Shown one piece after another: positions 1-9,158 of a stretch of DNA of 64,000 nucleotides. The stretch's first letter is position 1; the number at the start of each line of letters is the position of its first letter. Source of the DNA: Candidatus Defluviibacillus avedoerensis. Its GTDB lineage: Bacteria > Pseudomonadota > Gammaproteobacteria > Burkholderiales > Burkholderiaceae_C. The stretch covers positions 1,365,988 to 1,429,987 of the forward strand of contig JADJBS010000020.1 in the NCBI GenBank assembly GCA_016703665.1. Direction: 5' to 3'. The translations under genes were made by a program, and so were the position numbers. The notes beneath the pieces were generated by a model. The model did no database searches, had not been told where the DNA came from, and saw only the letters and a list, made by a program, of their open reading frames with translations.

Positions 1-2
1 TG

Positions 3-845
3 TATTCGCCAGACTCTTCCACAGGCCGACTGGGGCTGCTGGAGTTGCGCGCCTTTGAGATGCCACCCCACGCCCGCATGAGCGTGGCCCAACAACTGCT
101 GCTGCGCGCCCTGGTGGCACGCTTTTGGAACCTGCCCTACCAAGCGCCTGCCACGCGCTGGGGCACCGAACTGCACGACCGCTATCTGCTGCCCAGCTTC
201 GTGAAGATGGACTTTGAGGACGTGCTGACTGAGATGCGCGAGGCCGGATTTGCGTTTGACAACGCCTGGTTTGCACCCCATTTTGAGTTCCGCTTCCCGC
301 TCGTCGGCCAGGTGCAATCCAAAGGCATTGAGTTGACGCTGCGCAACGCCCTGGAGCCCTGGCATGTGATGGGCGAAGAAGGCGCGCCCGGCGGCACCGT
401 GCGCTATGTGGATTCGTCGCTGGAGCGCATCGAGGTCAAGGTAACCGGTCTGAACGAAAGCCGCTACTGCATCACTGTGAATGGCCGCGCCTTGCCGCTG
501 CAACCCACCGGCGTGCAAGGCGAATATGTGGCCGGTGTGCGCTTCAAAGCCTGGGACCTGCCCAGCGCGCTGCACCCCACGATTGACGCTCACGCTCCGC
601 TCACATTCGACATTGTGGACACCTGGATGCAACACTCTTTGGGCGGCTGTCAGTACCATGTGGCTCACCCCGGTGGCCGCAATTACGACACCTTCCCCGT
701 CAACAGCTTCGAGGCCGAAAGCCGCCGCCTGTCGCGCTACTTCAAGATGGGCCACACCCCCGGCAAGATGCAGGTGCCGCCCGCCAGCATCGGCGTGCCC
801 GGCAGCAGGGAGTTTCCGTTCACGGTGGATTTGCGGCGCTCGTAA
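3..845 (+). CDS. DUF2126 / transglutaminase-like family protein, C-terminal part
   Basis: The reading frame is open from the window edge, so only the last 280 residues or so are present; the start lies outside. The text (GLLELRAFEMPPH, then WNLPYQAP, then a C-terminal GRNYDTFPVNSFEAESRR) matches my memory of the C-terminal DUF2126 region of large (about 1100 aa) bacterial proteins that begin with transglutaminase-like domains. These are often found beside alpha-E and circularly permuted ATP-grasp proteins and may be linked to peptide or amide-bond chemistry; the biochemical role is not settled. A TTG at 45 is an internal leucine, not a start. The gene ends at TAA 843-845 and no neighbour appears to share its job. 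Confidence 0.75.
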   Translation, partial: YSPDSSTGRLGLLELRAFEMPPHARMSVAQQLLLRALVARFWNLPYQAPATRWGTELHDRYLLPSFVKMDFEDVLTEMREAGFAFDNAWFAPHFEFRFPLVGQVQSKGIELTLRNALEPWHVMGEEGAPGGTVRYVDSSLERIEVKVTGLNESRYCITVNGRALPLQPTGVQGEYVAGVRFKAWDLPSALHPTIDAHAPLTFDIVDTWMQHSLGGCQYHVAHPGGRNYDTFPVNSFEAESRRLSRYFKMGHTPGKMQVPPASIGVPGSREFPFTVDLRRS

Positions 846-936
846 AGCAGGAAGAATCCAGGCCGCTGCAACGGCTTGCTGCTCATGTCACACTGGCAGT
901 TGTTGCCAATACGAGGCAGCTCAACCAAGGAAACTT

Positions 937-1332
937 ATGCGCACTTCATTGGCCCGTTTATTCATCGCTGCAACAGTTGTTGTCGTCACCACCGGTTGCG
1001 CGTCATACCGAACTGATTCCAACATTCCTTCTGCCCCGCCAGGAACTGCGGCGCCTGCTGCGGCGACGAAACCCGTTACGACTGTTCTGATCTCAGAAGA
1101 CGCTTTGCCCAAGCGCAAGTTCAAGGAAATTGGCCCAATCGAAGTAAGCGTCAAGAAGCTCACCATCTTTCACAAAGATCCGACGAAAGAACAAGCCAAC
1201 GAAGCGCTGACTGAAAAGGCCCGCGAGATTGGCGCCGATGCTGTCATCAAGGTGGTTTACAAAAGTGGCATTGGCTTCACGACCTGGGGCTACATTGACG
1301 CCAACGGCATGGGTGTCAAACTCGCAGATTGA
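937..1332 (+). CDS. Small putative lipoprotein
   Basis: This 131-residue protein starts at ATG 937. A charged start (MRTSLARL) is followed by a hydrophobic stretch and VTTGCASY, a plausible lipobox with Cys at about residue 21, so it is probably a lipid-anchored periplasmic protein. A Pro/Ala/Thr-rich linker follows. The C-terminal half has ALTEKAREIGADAVIKVVY, a pattern typical of small YbjQ/DUF4156-like domains in which an alanine-rich helix leads into a beta strand. No catalytic residues are evident and the function is unknown. The same frame is open back to 481 inside the upstream gene, but that part is a shadow. Confidence 0.65.
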   Translation: MRTSLARLFIAATVVVVTTGCASYRTDSNIPSAPPGTAAPAAATKPVTTVLISEDALPKRKFKEIGPIEVSVKKLTIFHKDPTKEQANEALTEKAREIGADAVIKVVYKSGIGFTTWGYIDANGMGVKLAD

Positions 1333-1451
1333 TCACCCCCGGGTTGTCAGACGCGGCCCATGTCCCATAGGCGACGTGAGCCGCAGCTTTGCGGTTGCTT
1401 GTGCGTGCGTTTGACGTTGCAATCCACGCTTTGTATTCACAGGAACTTCTC

Positions 1452-2426
1452 ATGCTACGCCGCCAATGGATTCAACGCACCGCGATTTCAGCCGTTCTGG
1501 GGGCCAGTGCCCTCGCAACAAGTGCCTTGGCCCAGTCCTTCCCCGCCAAACCCATCAAACTGCTGATCGCCTTCTCGGCAGGCGGCCCGACTGACATCAC
1601 CATGCGCAGCCTGGCAGACAACGCCAGCAAGATACTTGGCCAACCCGTGGTGGTCGAGAACAAGGCAGGTGCCGGTGGCACCCTGCCAGCCCAAGCCTTG
1701 CAAACTGCGCAGCCCGATGGCTACACCGTGGCGCAAATTCCACTGGGCGTGTTCCGCCTGCCATACACCACCAAGATGACTTGGGACCCGATCAAGGACA
1801 TCAGCTACATCCTCAACGTCACCGGTTACGCCTTTGGCATTGCAGTACCCACGAGCGGCCCGATCAAGACCTGGGCAGAATTTGTGGCCTATGCCAAGGC
1901 CAATCCTGGCAAGCTGAGCTATGGCTCTACCGGCACGCTGACATCCCCCCACCTGACAACCGAGCTGATCGCCCAGAAGCTCGGATTGCAACTGAATCAC
2001 ATCCCTTACAAAGGCTCCGCCGACTTGAACCAGGCCGTGATGGGCGGACACCTGATGGCATTGGCCGATTCGACCGGGTTTGCGCCTCTGGTGGAGTCTG
2101 GCAAAGTGAAAGTGCTGGTGACTTGGGGCGAGCAGCGCCTGGCCAAGTTCCCCGATGCGCCCACGCTGAAAGAGGTGGGCATCGACATTGTGCAGAACTC
2201 GCCTTTTGGCATCGCGGCACCCCGTGGCACACCGCCGGAGGTGGTCAAGAAGTTGCACGACGCCTTCAAGAAAGCCATGGAAGAGCCCAGCTATGTGCAG
2301 GCACTGGCCCGCTACGACATGCTGCCCATGTACATGGATTCAGCCCAGTACCTGAAATTTGCGCAAGACACCTTTGCGCGTGAAAAAGCCCTGGTGGAGA
2401 AACTGGGGCTGGCCAAACCTCAGTAA
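1452..2426 (+). CDS. Bug-family (TctC) periplasmic solute-binding protein
   Basis: This 324-residue protein has the hallmarks of the Bug family, the extracytoplasmic receptors of tripartite tricarboxylate transporters. It has an N-terminal signal peptide ending ALAQS, then FPAKPIKLLIAFSAGGPTD, VVVENKAGAGGTLPA and HIPYKGSADLNQAV. I chose ATG 1452 because it begins a clean signal peptide (MLRRQWIQRTA) and is preceded by CAGGAA; the longer frame from 1389 would bury the signal. No TctA or TctB membrane partner is nearby. It lies tail-to-tail with the GntR regulator at 2430-3200. The ligand is unknown; a carboxylate fed to the CoA-dependent operon at 3345 is a guess. Confidence 0.9.
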   Translation: MLRRQWIQRTAISAVLGASALATSALAQSFPAKPIKLLIAFSAGGPTDITMRSLADNASKILGQPVVVENKAGAGGTLPAQALQTAQPDGYTVAQIPLGVFRLPYTTKMTWDPIKDISYILNVTGYAFGIAVPTSGPIKTWAEFVAYAKANPGKLSYGSTGTLTSPHLTTELIAQKLGLQLNHIPYKGSADLNQAVMGGHLMALADSTGFAPLVESGKVKVLVTWGEQRLAKFPDAPTLKEVGIDIVQNSPFGIAAPRGTPPEVVKKLHDAFKKAMEEPSYVQALARYDMLPMYMDSAQYLKFAQDTFAREKALVEKLGLAKPQ

Positions 2427-2429
2427 TTT

Positions 2430-3200
2430 TTAATCAAAAGGCTCTGTCGTCGCCTTGTTCCACGAGGTGACCAACTGAAAGCGGTCCGCAATGTAGTGGT
2501 TAACCGAAGCCGCCTGCAAGCGCCCAGCACCATCGTGGTAGCAGCGCAGCATGCGCAAGGCGGGGCTGCCCGCTGGCAGGTGCAAGAGTTTGGTGGCATC
2601 CAGCGGCATCAGCGTGGCTTCGATACGCTGGACTACCGAGGCCACCTCTTGCCCATACAACTTGCCCAACAAGGCGTAAATGCTCAGGTGTTCCCCCTGC
2701 AAGTGCGCCTGGATGCCTGCAAACTCAGGGCGCAAATACACCTTGGTATACGACATAGGAGCCACCTGGCCACTGGGGTGACGCATGGCCAGCAGCTCTA
2801 CCCATTCCGATCCGGGCTCACAGCGCAACTCGATGGCCATGGTGGCGTCTGCATTCACCCGCCGGAACGACAGCACCTCTAACCGGGTCGTGTTGTTGTA
2901 GTCCAGCAGGTCTTTGAACGAGCCCAGTGCCGACACATAGGGTGTGGCAGGCAGGGTGGCGCGCACCAGAGTGCCAATGCTGGGGTGGCGTGAAATCAGG
3001 CCGCTATCCACCAGTTTGCGCGTGGCCTCACGCACCGTGTGGCGGCTCACGCCGTAAATCTGCCCCAGCTCGTCTTCAGTAGGCAGGCGGCTACCCACGG
3101 GGTATTTGCCCAGGCGGATATCGGCCAGAAGGCTTTGATGCACCTGGGCATAGCGCGGCAGGCTGCTGGTGTCAGGTGGGGGCTTTCTTCTGGCGGGCAT
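2430..3200 (-). CDS. GntR-family regulator, HutC/UTRA subfamily
   Basis: This 256-residue regulator has an N-terminal winged helix-turn-helix at about residues 15-80 (LADIRLGKYPVGSRLPTEDE, then GVSRHTVREATRKLVDSGLI). The C-terminal half resembles a UTRA ligand-binding domain. Such proteins are usually repressors released by a small-molecule effector. The gene is divergent from the catabolic operon starting at 3345, and the 144 bp between them holds two copies of an operator-like repeat. It therefore probably controls that operon and itself. The effector may be an operon substrate or its CoA ester, which is inference. Confidence 0.9.
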   Translation of the reverse strand: MPARRKPPPDTSSLPRYAQVHQSLLADIRLGKYPVGSRLPTEDELGQIYGVSRHTVREATRKLVDSGLISRHPSIGTLVRATLPATPYVSALGSFKDLLDYNNTTRLEVLSFRRVNADATMAIELRCEPGSEWVELLAMRHPSGQVAPMSYTKVYLRPEFAGIQAHLQGEHLSIYALLGKLYGQEVASVVQRIEATLMPLDATKLLHLPAGSPALRMLRCYHDGAGRLQAASVNHYIADRFQLVTSWNKATTEPFD

Positions 3201-3254
3201 GGGTATGGGTATGGGTTCTGTTTATACGGAGTGAAAGGATTGTCGCGAAGAGGG

Positions 3255-3288
3255 TTTGTACGGACATTGCTCATCTTTGTACGGACAT
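3255..3288. promoter_or_regulatory. Two direct operator-like repeats for the GntR regulator
   Basis: The 13-mer TTTGTACGGACAT occurs at 3255-3267 and again exactly at 3276-3288, a 21 bp step of about two helical turns. Its core GTACGGAC fits the GT-N4-AC form of HutC-subfamily operators. A degenerate third copy (TTTATACGGA) starts at 3221. The repeats sit between the divergent regulator and the CaiB operon. Confidence 0.6.
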
Positions 3289-3344
3289 AGAATTCTTTTG
3301 CGACTTTTGCCCCTTTTTTTGTCCCGCTTCATGGGAGCCCCCGC

Positions 3345-4514
3345 ATGCCTGCACCCACCGACTTTGCCCCCACCCAGCCGCCAGCGCCCTTTGCGGGTTT
3401 GGTGGTGGTGGAGCTGGGTCACAGCGTGGCCGCACCGTTTGCGGGGCAGATCTTGAGTGAGTTGGGCGCCACCGTGATCAAGATTGAAAAGGCGCAGGGT
3501 GACGACGCTCGGCGTTGGGGGCCCCCGTTTTGGGAAGGGGCAGGCGCTTTCTTTCAAACCCTCAACCGCAACAAACAATCGGTGGTGTGCGACTTGCGCG
3601 ACCCTGATCAATTACATGCCTTGCGAGCCTTGATCAACGAGCGTGCAGACATCGTGCTGCAGAACCTGCGGCCCGGCCATGTGGAAAAACTGGGGCTGGA
3701 TGGCCCCAGTCTTTTGGCAGCCAAGCCCGCACTCATTTACTGCAACCTGGGCGCTTTCGGCGCCAGTGGCCCGCTCAAAGACCGCCCTGGGTATGACCCG
3801 CTGATGCAGGCCTTTGGCGGCATCATGAGCACCACGGGCGAGGTCGGTCGGCCATCGGTGCGCGTGGGTGCGTCGATAGTGGACATGGGCACAGGCATGT
3901 GGGCCATCGTGGGCGTTTTGACGGCGCTGTTCCAGCGCCAAACCACAGGACTGGGCCAGGTGGTGGATGTGTCGCTGTTTGAAACCGCTGCCAGTTGGGT
4001 ATCGCTGCTGGCAGCGCAGGTGCTGGCGTCTGGCCAGGTCACGCCCAAGCAGGGATCGGGCTCGCCAGGCATCGTGCCCTACAAAGGCTATGCCACGGCG
4101 GATGGTGAGGTGGTGGTGGCAGCGGGCAGTGACGCACTGTTCAGGTCGATGGCCAAAGTACTGGGCCACCCCGAATGGGTGGATGACACGCGCTTTGCGA
4201 ACAACCCGGCGCGCGTGGTGCACGGGACCGAGTTGTACGGGTTGATTGATGCGTTGATGCTCCAGCAGCCCAGTGCGCACTGGATCGAAGCGCTGGAAGC
4301 CGCAGGCGTGCCCTGTGCGCCAGTCAACAACCTGCAACAGATGATGGCGCACCCGCAGACGGAGGCCTTGGGACTCGTGCAAGACGTGCCCGGCAGCGGG
4401 ATGCGCTTCATAGGCTTGCCGATCAGCTTCAACGGCCAGCGCCCCCAACCGCGTAGCGCTCCGCCCACACTGGGCCAGCACAATGAACTCTTGAACCCGA
4501 GGACCACGCCATGA
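3345..4514 (+). CDS. CaiB/BaiF (family III) CoA-transferase
   Basis: This 389-residue protein has the normal length for class III CoA-transferases, which move CoA between carboxylic acids through an enzyme-bound anhydride. The N-terminal VVELGHSVAAPFAGQILSEL and GATVIKIEK are classic, and the probable catalytic aspartate is D180 in SIVDMGTG. It would activate an imported acid by taking CoA from a donor such as succinyl-CoA. It is the first gene of an operon whose members overlap or nearly touch: the stop overlaps the next start by 4 bp. A second family member lies at 20487-21674. The substrate cannot be read from the sequence. Confidence 0.92.
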   Translation: MPAPTDFAPTQPPAPFAGLVVVELGHSVAAPFAGQILSELGATVIKIEKAQGDDARRWGPPFWEGAGAFFQTLNRNKQSVVCDLRDPDQLHALRALINERADIVLQNLRPGHVEKLGLDGPSLLAAKPALIYCNLGAFGASGPLKDRPGYDPLMQAFGGIMSTTGEVGRPSVRVGASIVDMGTGMWAIVGVLTALFQRQTTGLGQVVDVSLFETAASWVSLLAAQVLASGQVTPKQGSGSPGIVPYKGYATADGEVVVAAGSDALFRSMAKVLGHPEWVDDTRFANNPARVVHGTELYGLIDALMLQQPSAHWIEALEAAGVPCAPVNNLQQMMAHPQTEALGLVQDVPGSGMRFIGLPISFNGQRPQPRSAPPTLGQHNELLNPRTTP

Positions 4515-5308
4515 GCTTCCCGACCTATGACACGGTGCTGATATCTCAGCCAGCACCGCACATCCTGCAAATCACGCTGAACCGCCCAGACGTGGCCAAC
4601 GCCTTGAACACCCAGATGGGGCATGACTTGCTGGACATCTGGAATCGCCTGACCGTCGATGCAGGCGACATCCGCTGCGTAGTGATGACCGGTGCGGGCG
4701 AGAAAATCTTCTGCGCCGGGGGCGACCTGAAAGAGCGCAATGGCATGAGCAAGGCCCAGTGGCAACGCCAGCATGAGCTGTTCGAACGCATGGTCTGGGC
4801 ACAGGTTGACATGCCCGTGCCGGTGATTGCCGCCGTCAATGGCCACGCCTATGCGGGCGGGCTGGAGATGGCCTTGTGCTGTGACTTCATTTACGCCAGC
4901 AGCGCAGCACGCTTTGCCTTGACCGAAGTCACCCTGGGCATCATGCCGGGCGCGGGCGGCACACAGAACCTGCCCCGCGCCGTGGGTGACCGCCGTGCCA
5001 AAGAGATATTGATGACAGGCCGCCCTTTTGACGCGCAGCAAGCGCAGACCTGGGGCGTGGTGAACGAGGTGTTTGCACCCGCCGATGTGCTGCCCAGGGC
5101 CGTGGCCACGGCCAGCATCATTGCGGGCAATGCACCGCTGTCGGTACGGCAGGTGAAAAAATCGGTGCGCTTCGGTGGTCAGATGGAGCTGCGCACAGCT
5201 TACCGTTTCGAGATCGAGGCTTACAACCACTTGGTGGATACCGAAGACCGCATCGAGGGCGTGCTGGCCTTTAACGAGAAGCGCAAAGCCGTCTTCAAAG
5301 GTCGCTGA
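4511..5308 (+). CDS. Enoyl-CoA hydratase/isomerase (crotonase family)
   Basis: This 265-residue crotonase has the oxyanion-hole segments CAGGDLKE and NGHAYAGGLEMALCCDF. Acidic residues occur at the two usual catalytic positions (GGLEMAL and LTEVTLGIMPGAGG), which fits a true hydratase adding water to a 2-enoyl-CoA. ATG 4511 overlaps the stop of the CoA-transferase (ATGA), a sign of translational coupling. In the operon it would act after the acyl-CoA dehydrogenase encoded next. Confidence 0.9.
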   Translation: MSFPTYDTVLISQPAPHILQITLNRPDVANALNTQMGHDLLDIWNRLTVDAGDIRCVVMTGAGEKIFCAGGDLKERNGMSKAQWQRQHELFERMVWAQVDMPVPVIAAVNGHAYAGGLEMALCCDFIYASSAARFALTEVTLGIMPGAGGTQNLPRAVGDRRAKEILMTGRPFDAQQAQTWGVVNEVFAPADVLPRAVATASIIAGNAPLSVRQVKKSVRFGGQMELRTAYRFEIEAYNHLVDTEDRIEGVLAFNEKRKAVFKGR

Positions 5309-5320
5309 GGAGCGCAAGGG

Positions 5321-6517
5321 ATGAGCCAAACGTACAACACCCCCACGGACAGCTTGAGCATTGACGTGGGCGACGACTACCCCGACATCCGCGAAAGTGT
5401 GCGCCGCCTGTGCGCTGACTTTCCGGGTCTGTACTGGCGAAAGCTGGAAGAAGCGCAAGCCTACCCCACGGACTTTGTCAAAGCCTTGACCGATGCGGGC
5501 TACCTGGGCGCATTGATACCAGAGGAATACGGTGGCAGCGGAATGCCCTTGCGCGCAGCGGCCGTGATCCTGGAAGAGATTCATGCGTCCGGCTGCAACG
5601 CGGGGGCCTGTCACGCGCAGATGTACACCATGGGCACAGTGCTGCGGCACGGCTCCGACGAGCAGAAGCAAAAATACCTGCCCAAGATTGCGAGCGGCGA
5701 GCTTCGCCTGCAAGCCTTTGGCGTGACCGAGCCCACCACGGGCACAGACACTACCAAGCTGAAAACCCGCGCGTTGCGCGACGGGGATGAATATGTCATC
5801 AATGGCCAAAAGGTCTGGACCAGCCGTGCGCTGCATTCCGACCTGATGCTGCTGCTGGCGCGCACCACGCCGCTGGAAGACGTGAAGCGCAAGGCTGATG
5901 GCTTGTCGGTGTTTTTGATCGACATCCGCAACGCACGGGGCAAGGGCCTGGACATCCGCCCCCTGCCCGCGATGATCAACCACAACACGACCGAAGTGTT
6001 CTTTGACAACCTTCGCATACCTGCTGAAAGCTTGATTGGTGACGAGGGCAAGGGCTTCAAATACATCCTGGACGGCATGAACGCCGAACGCATTTTGGTG
6101 TCTGCCGAATGCATTGGCGACGCGCGCTGGTTCACCAAGACCTCGGTGGCCTATGTGAGTGAGCGCCGTGTGTTTGACCGCCCCATCGGACAAAACCAAG
6201 GCGTGCAGTTTCCTATCGCACGCGCGCACGCCGAGGTGCAGGCCGCAGATTTGGTGCTGCGCCGCGCTGCTGCGCGTTTTGCAGCGGGCCTGCCCTGTGG
6301 CGATGACGCCAACATGGGCAAGCTCTTGGCATCCGAGGCCTCTTGGCACGCGGCAGAGGCATGTCTGCAAAGCCATGGCGGCTTTGGCTATGCAAGGGAA
6401 TACGATGTAGAGCGCAAATGGCGAGAGACCCGTTTGTTCCAGATCGCACCGATTTCCACCAACCTGGTGCTGTCCTACATCGCCGAACACATGCTGGGCA
6501 TTCCCCGCTCGTTCTGA
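5321..6517 (+). CDS. Acyl-CoA dehydrogenase
   Basis: This 398-residue FAD enzyme has the usual N-terminal helical domain (LIPEEYGGSGMPL), a beta domain with FGVTEPTTGTDTTKLKT and YVINGQKVWTSR, and a C-terminal helical domain ending HMLGIPRSF. It oxidises an acyl-CoA to the 2-enoyl-CoA and passes electrons to ETF. It starts 12 nt after the hydratase behind a GAGGAGCG ribosome site. It is clearly paralogous to the protein at 22301-23461, sharing QPF-type spacing, EPTTGTDTTK and the terminal PRSF, so the two operons carry related steps. Confidence 0.92.
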   Translation: MSQTYNTPTDSLSIDVGDDYPDIRESVRRLCADFPGLYWRKLEEAQAYPTDFVKALTDAGYLGALIPEEYGGSGMPLRAAAVILEEIHASGCNAGACHAQMYTMGTVLRHGSDEQKQKYLPKIASGELRLQAFGVTEPTTGTDTTKLKTRALRDGDEYVINGQKVWTSRALHSDLMLLLARTTPLEDVKRKADGLSVFLIDIRNARGKGLDIRPLPAMINHNTTEVFFDNLRIPAESLIGDEGKGFKYILDGMNAERILVSAECIGDARWFTKTSVAYVSERRVFDRPIGQNQGVQFPIARAHAEVQAADLVLRRAAARFAAGLPCGDDANMGKLLASEASWHAAEACLQSHGGFGYAREYDVERKWRETRLFQIAPISTNLVLSYIAEHMLGIPRSF

Positions 6518-6541
6518 TTCAACGCTGACCTCTTTGACGCC

Positions 6542-7906
6542 ATGACTCCACCCACCGTAGGCCTCACCGCCGCCTTGGCCAATTACGCCGCCGCGCCCAG
6601 CTTTGGCGTGTCTGAAGCCGCAGCCTGCGCCATTGCACAGACTGGCTTCATCGACACCATTGCCACGATGCTGGCAGGACAAAACGAGCCCGTGGTGCAA
6701 CTGATGCTCCAGCACCTGGGCACCCCAGGTCAAGTCAAAGAGGCGCCCGTGCCCTTTGCCAAGAGATCCCTCAGCGCTGGCAACGCCGCCTGCATCAACG
6801 GTGTGGCTGGGCATGCGCTGGACTATGACGATGTGGCGCTGTCGGCCCACACCAGCACAGTGCTGGTGCCTGCCATCCTGGCGGAGGGCCACCGCCTGGG
6901 CATTTCCGGGCAGGAAGCCCTGCGCGCCTATGTGGTGGGCTACGAGGTGTGGGCCGAGCTCTTTGGCCGCGAGGCGGATCAGTACCACCTCAAGGGCTGG
7001 CACCCCACCGGCGTGTTTGGCACCGTGGGGGCAGCGGCGGCTGTGGCTTACCTGAACCGACTGAGCCCGGCCCAAACCCAAAGAGCGCTGTCCATTGCCG
7101 CCAGCATGGCGAGCGGCTTGGTGGCCAACTTTGGCACCATGACCAAACCCTTGCATGCAGGCCGGGCCGCCGCCAATGGCATTGAGGCTGTACGCCTGGC
7201 AGTGCTGGGGCTGACCGCTGCACCCGACATTTTTGAGCACCCTGCGGGTTACCTGACAGCCATCTCGCCCACGGGCAAGGTAGACCGCACCGGTGCAGCA
7301 AGCCAGTTAGGGCACACACCGCGCATCCTGGACACAGGTTTGTCGATCAAGCGCTACCCGGTTTGCTATTCCGGTCACCGCATCATTGACGGTGTGCTGG
7401 CCATTGTTGAACGTGAAAACCTGCAAGCGGATGAGATACGCGAGGTAGTCGTCACCATCGGCCCCGCCCAGGCATCGATGCTGCGCAATGCGCGACCGAA
7501 GACGGGTCTGGAAGCCAAGTTCAGTGCCGAATTTGCGGTGGCATCTGCACTGATCGCGCGCCAGGTGGGCCTGGCTCAATTGAGCGACAGCTTTGTCAAC
7601 CAGGCCGATGTGCAGGTTCAACTCGACAAGGTTCGCATTGCCATCACCGACAAAACCTGCCCGATCGACCCGGCCTTCAGCTTTGCCGACCGGGTGCAGA
7701 TCAGCACCACCGACGGGCGAGACTTCGACAGCGGCGACATCCGCTTCGCACTGGGCAATGCCAAGAACCCGATCGACAGTGCGGGACTGCACCAGAAGTT
7801 CATGGACTGTCTGGTTGTGGGGGGCGCCAGTGCGGGGGGCGACGCCTTGTATGCGCGCTTGGCCAGCCTGCCCACGCTCGCCAATTTGCGCACCTTGTTC
7901 GCATGA
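6542..7906 (+). CDS. MmgE/PrpD family protein
   Basis: This 454-residue protein has the MmgE/PrpD fold markers NGVAGHALDYDDVALSAHTS, GWHPTGVFGTVGAAAAVAYL and MTKPLHAGRAAANGIEAVRL. Family members include 2-methylcitrate dehydratase and cis-aconitate decarboxylase, plus many uncharacterised hydro-lyases. A dehydration or decarboxylation of a branched di- or tricarboxylic acid is therefore likely, without a defined substrate. It lies in the CaiB operon and overlaps the MFS gene by 4 bp. A paralogue at 19074-20426 sits in an equivalent neighbourhood. Confidence 0.9.
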   Translation: MTPPTVGLTAALANYAAAPSFGVSEAAACAIAQTGFIDTIATMLAGQNEPVVQLMLQHLGTPGQVKEAPVPFAKRSLSAGNAACINGVAGHALDYDDVALSAHTSTVLVPAILAEGHRLGISGQEALRAYVVGYEVWAELFGREADQYHLKGWHPTGVFGTVGAAAAVAYLNRLSPAQTQRALSIAASMASGLVANFGTMTKPLHAGRAAANGIEAVRLAVLGLTAAPDIFEHPAGYLTAISPTGKVDRTGAASQLGHTPRILDTGLSIKRYPVCYSGHRIIDGVLAIVERENLQADEIREVVVTIGPAQASMLRNARPKTGLEAKFSAEFAVASALIARQVGLAQLSDSFVNQADVQVQLDKVRIAITDKTCPIDPAFSFADRVQISTTDGRDFDSGDIRFALGNAKNPIDSAGLHQKFMDCLVVGGASAGGDALYARLASLPTLANLRTLFA

Positions 7907-9141
7907 ACACCTGGTTGCCCCTGTTGGTCACTTTGCTGATTCAGGCTTTCAGCGCGCTGAGCCTGATGGCGGTACCGGTGTTGGTGCCGGTCGAAGGCGG
8001 CGTGCCCCGACTCAGCGCCAATGGCATTGGTCTGTACCTGTTTTGCGGCTATGTGGGCGCGGTTCTCGGCAGCCTGGGGGCTGGGCCCATCGTGGCACGG
8101 CTTGGCGCCATACGCACCAGTCAGTACGCCCTGGCGCTCTCTACCCTTGGTCTGGCCATGGCGGCGATGTGGCCGGGAGGCATCTTGCTGGCGGCGTTTT
8201 GCATTGGCCTGGGTTATGGGCCCATCACGCCTGCCAGCTCGCATGTGCTGATCCAGACTACGCCGGCACACCAGCGCAACTTGGTGTTTTCGATCAAACA
8301 GACTGGTGTGCCAGTGGGTGTGGCGATGACGGGGTTTTTGATTCCCCCGTTGGGCAGCAGCTTGGGGTGGGCAGGTACGCTGCTGGTTCTGGCCGGTGCC
8401 TGTGCGGTGGTCGTGGTGCTGGCAAATCCCATACGGGCCGAGCTGGATGCCCGCACCGCCTTGCCTCAGCACATGGGCCAACCCACAGCGCTGACGGTGC
8501 GGTTCATGATGCAACAACTCTTTGTGCCGCTTACCGTGATTGCACAGCACAGGCAGTTACGCATACTCGCCGCCGTGTCATTTGTGTTTTCGGGCATTCA
8601 GATCGCATTCACCAGTTACATCGTGAGCTACCTCACCTCCAGCCTTGCGCTCTCAGCCTTGCTGTCAGGTTCATTGCTCGCGCTGTCCCAGCTCGGTGGC
8701 GTGATGGGACGCATCACCTGGGGCTATCTGAGCGACAAGTTGATCAACCCTCTGCACATGCTGGCCTTGCTGGCGGGGGCTATTTCGCTGTCGGCTTTTT
8801 CCACCGCCAGCCTCTCCCATTGGGGGGTCGTGGTGCCTGCCCTCTTGCTGTCAGGCTTGATGGTGCTGTATGGCGCAAGCGCCAGCGGCTGGAACGGGGT
8901 TTACCTTGCAGAGGTGGCACGCCGGGCTCCTGCCGGGCAAGCTGCGCAAGCGACATCGGGCACGCTGGCCTGCACCTTTTTTGGCGTGCTGGTGGGTGCC
9001 CCGCTCTTTGGCCTGGTGGTGTCCAGCCCTGGCGGCTACACCCTGGCCTTTGCCATGCAGGCCGTGTTTGCCTTGAGCATTGGCATCTTGCTGTTCATCC
9101 ACCGAGCCAAGTTTTCTGACCCCAAGCCCGATCCTGTCTGA
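7903..9141 (+). CDS. MFS transporter
   Basis: This 412-residue protein is almost entirely hydrophobic with about 12 predicted membrane segments. The loop after helix 2 reads GPIVARLGAIRTSQ, the central loop is charged (AELDARTALPQHM), and the second half has GRITWGYLSDKL, a version of the family's conserved cytoplasmic loop. It is an inner-membrane secondary carrier. ATG 7903 overlaps the stop of MmgE/PrpD, so it is part of the operon and probably imports the operon substrate or exports a product. The specificity is unknown. Confidence 0.9.
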   Translation: MNTWLPLLVTLLIQAFSALSLMAVPVLVPVEGGVPRLSANGIGLYLFCGYVGAVLGSLGAGPIVARLGAIRTSQYALALSTLGLAMAAMWPGGILLAAFCIGLGYGPITPASSHVLIQTTPAHQRNLVFSIKQTGVPVGVAMTGFLIPPLGSSLGWAGTLLVLAGACAVVVVLANPIRAELDARTALPQHMGQPTALTVRFMMQQLFVPLTVIAQHRQLRILAAVSFVFSGIQIAFTSYIVSYLTSSLALSALLSGSLLALSQLGGVMGRITWGYLSDKLINPLHMLALLAGAISLSAFSTASLSHWGVVVPALLLSGLMVLYGASASGWNGVYLAEVARRAPAGQAAQATSGTLACTFFGVLVGAPLFGLVVSSPGGYTLAFAMQAVFALSIGILLFIHRAKFSDPKPDPV

Positions 9142-9158
9142 TTTTTTGGAGACTTAAC

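Noticed and set aside
1411..1439. TTGACG with a 17 nt spacer before TATTCA upstream of the first Bug gene.
   Set aside because: The -10 matches the consensus poorly (three of six), so I do not list it as a promoter.
1488..2258. A 256-codon minus-strand frame across the Bug gene at 1452.
   Set aside because: It is antisense to a clear Bug receptor and has no recognisable domain; another GC-driven shadow.
3201..3216. Short tandem GGGTAT repeats just before the GntR start.
   Set aside because: Only two or three copies of six bases; too short to call a functional repeat, although slippage there could affect the leader.
4088..7240. A 1050-codon open frame on the minus strand across the CaiB, hydratase, dehydrogenase and MmgE/PrpD genes.
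   Set aside because: It lies wholly antisense to four well-supported genes, has no family motifs, is rich in His/Gln/Arg and arises from the high-GC codon pattern of the sense genes.
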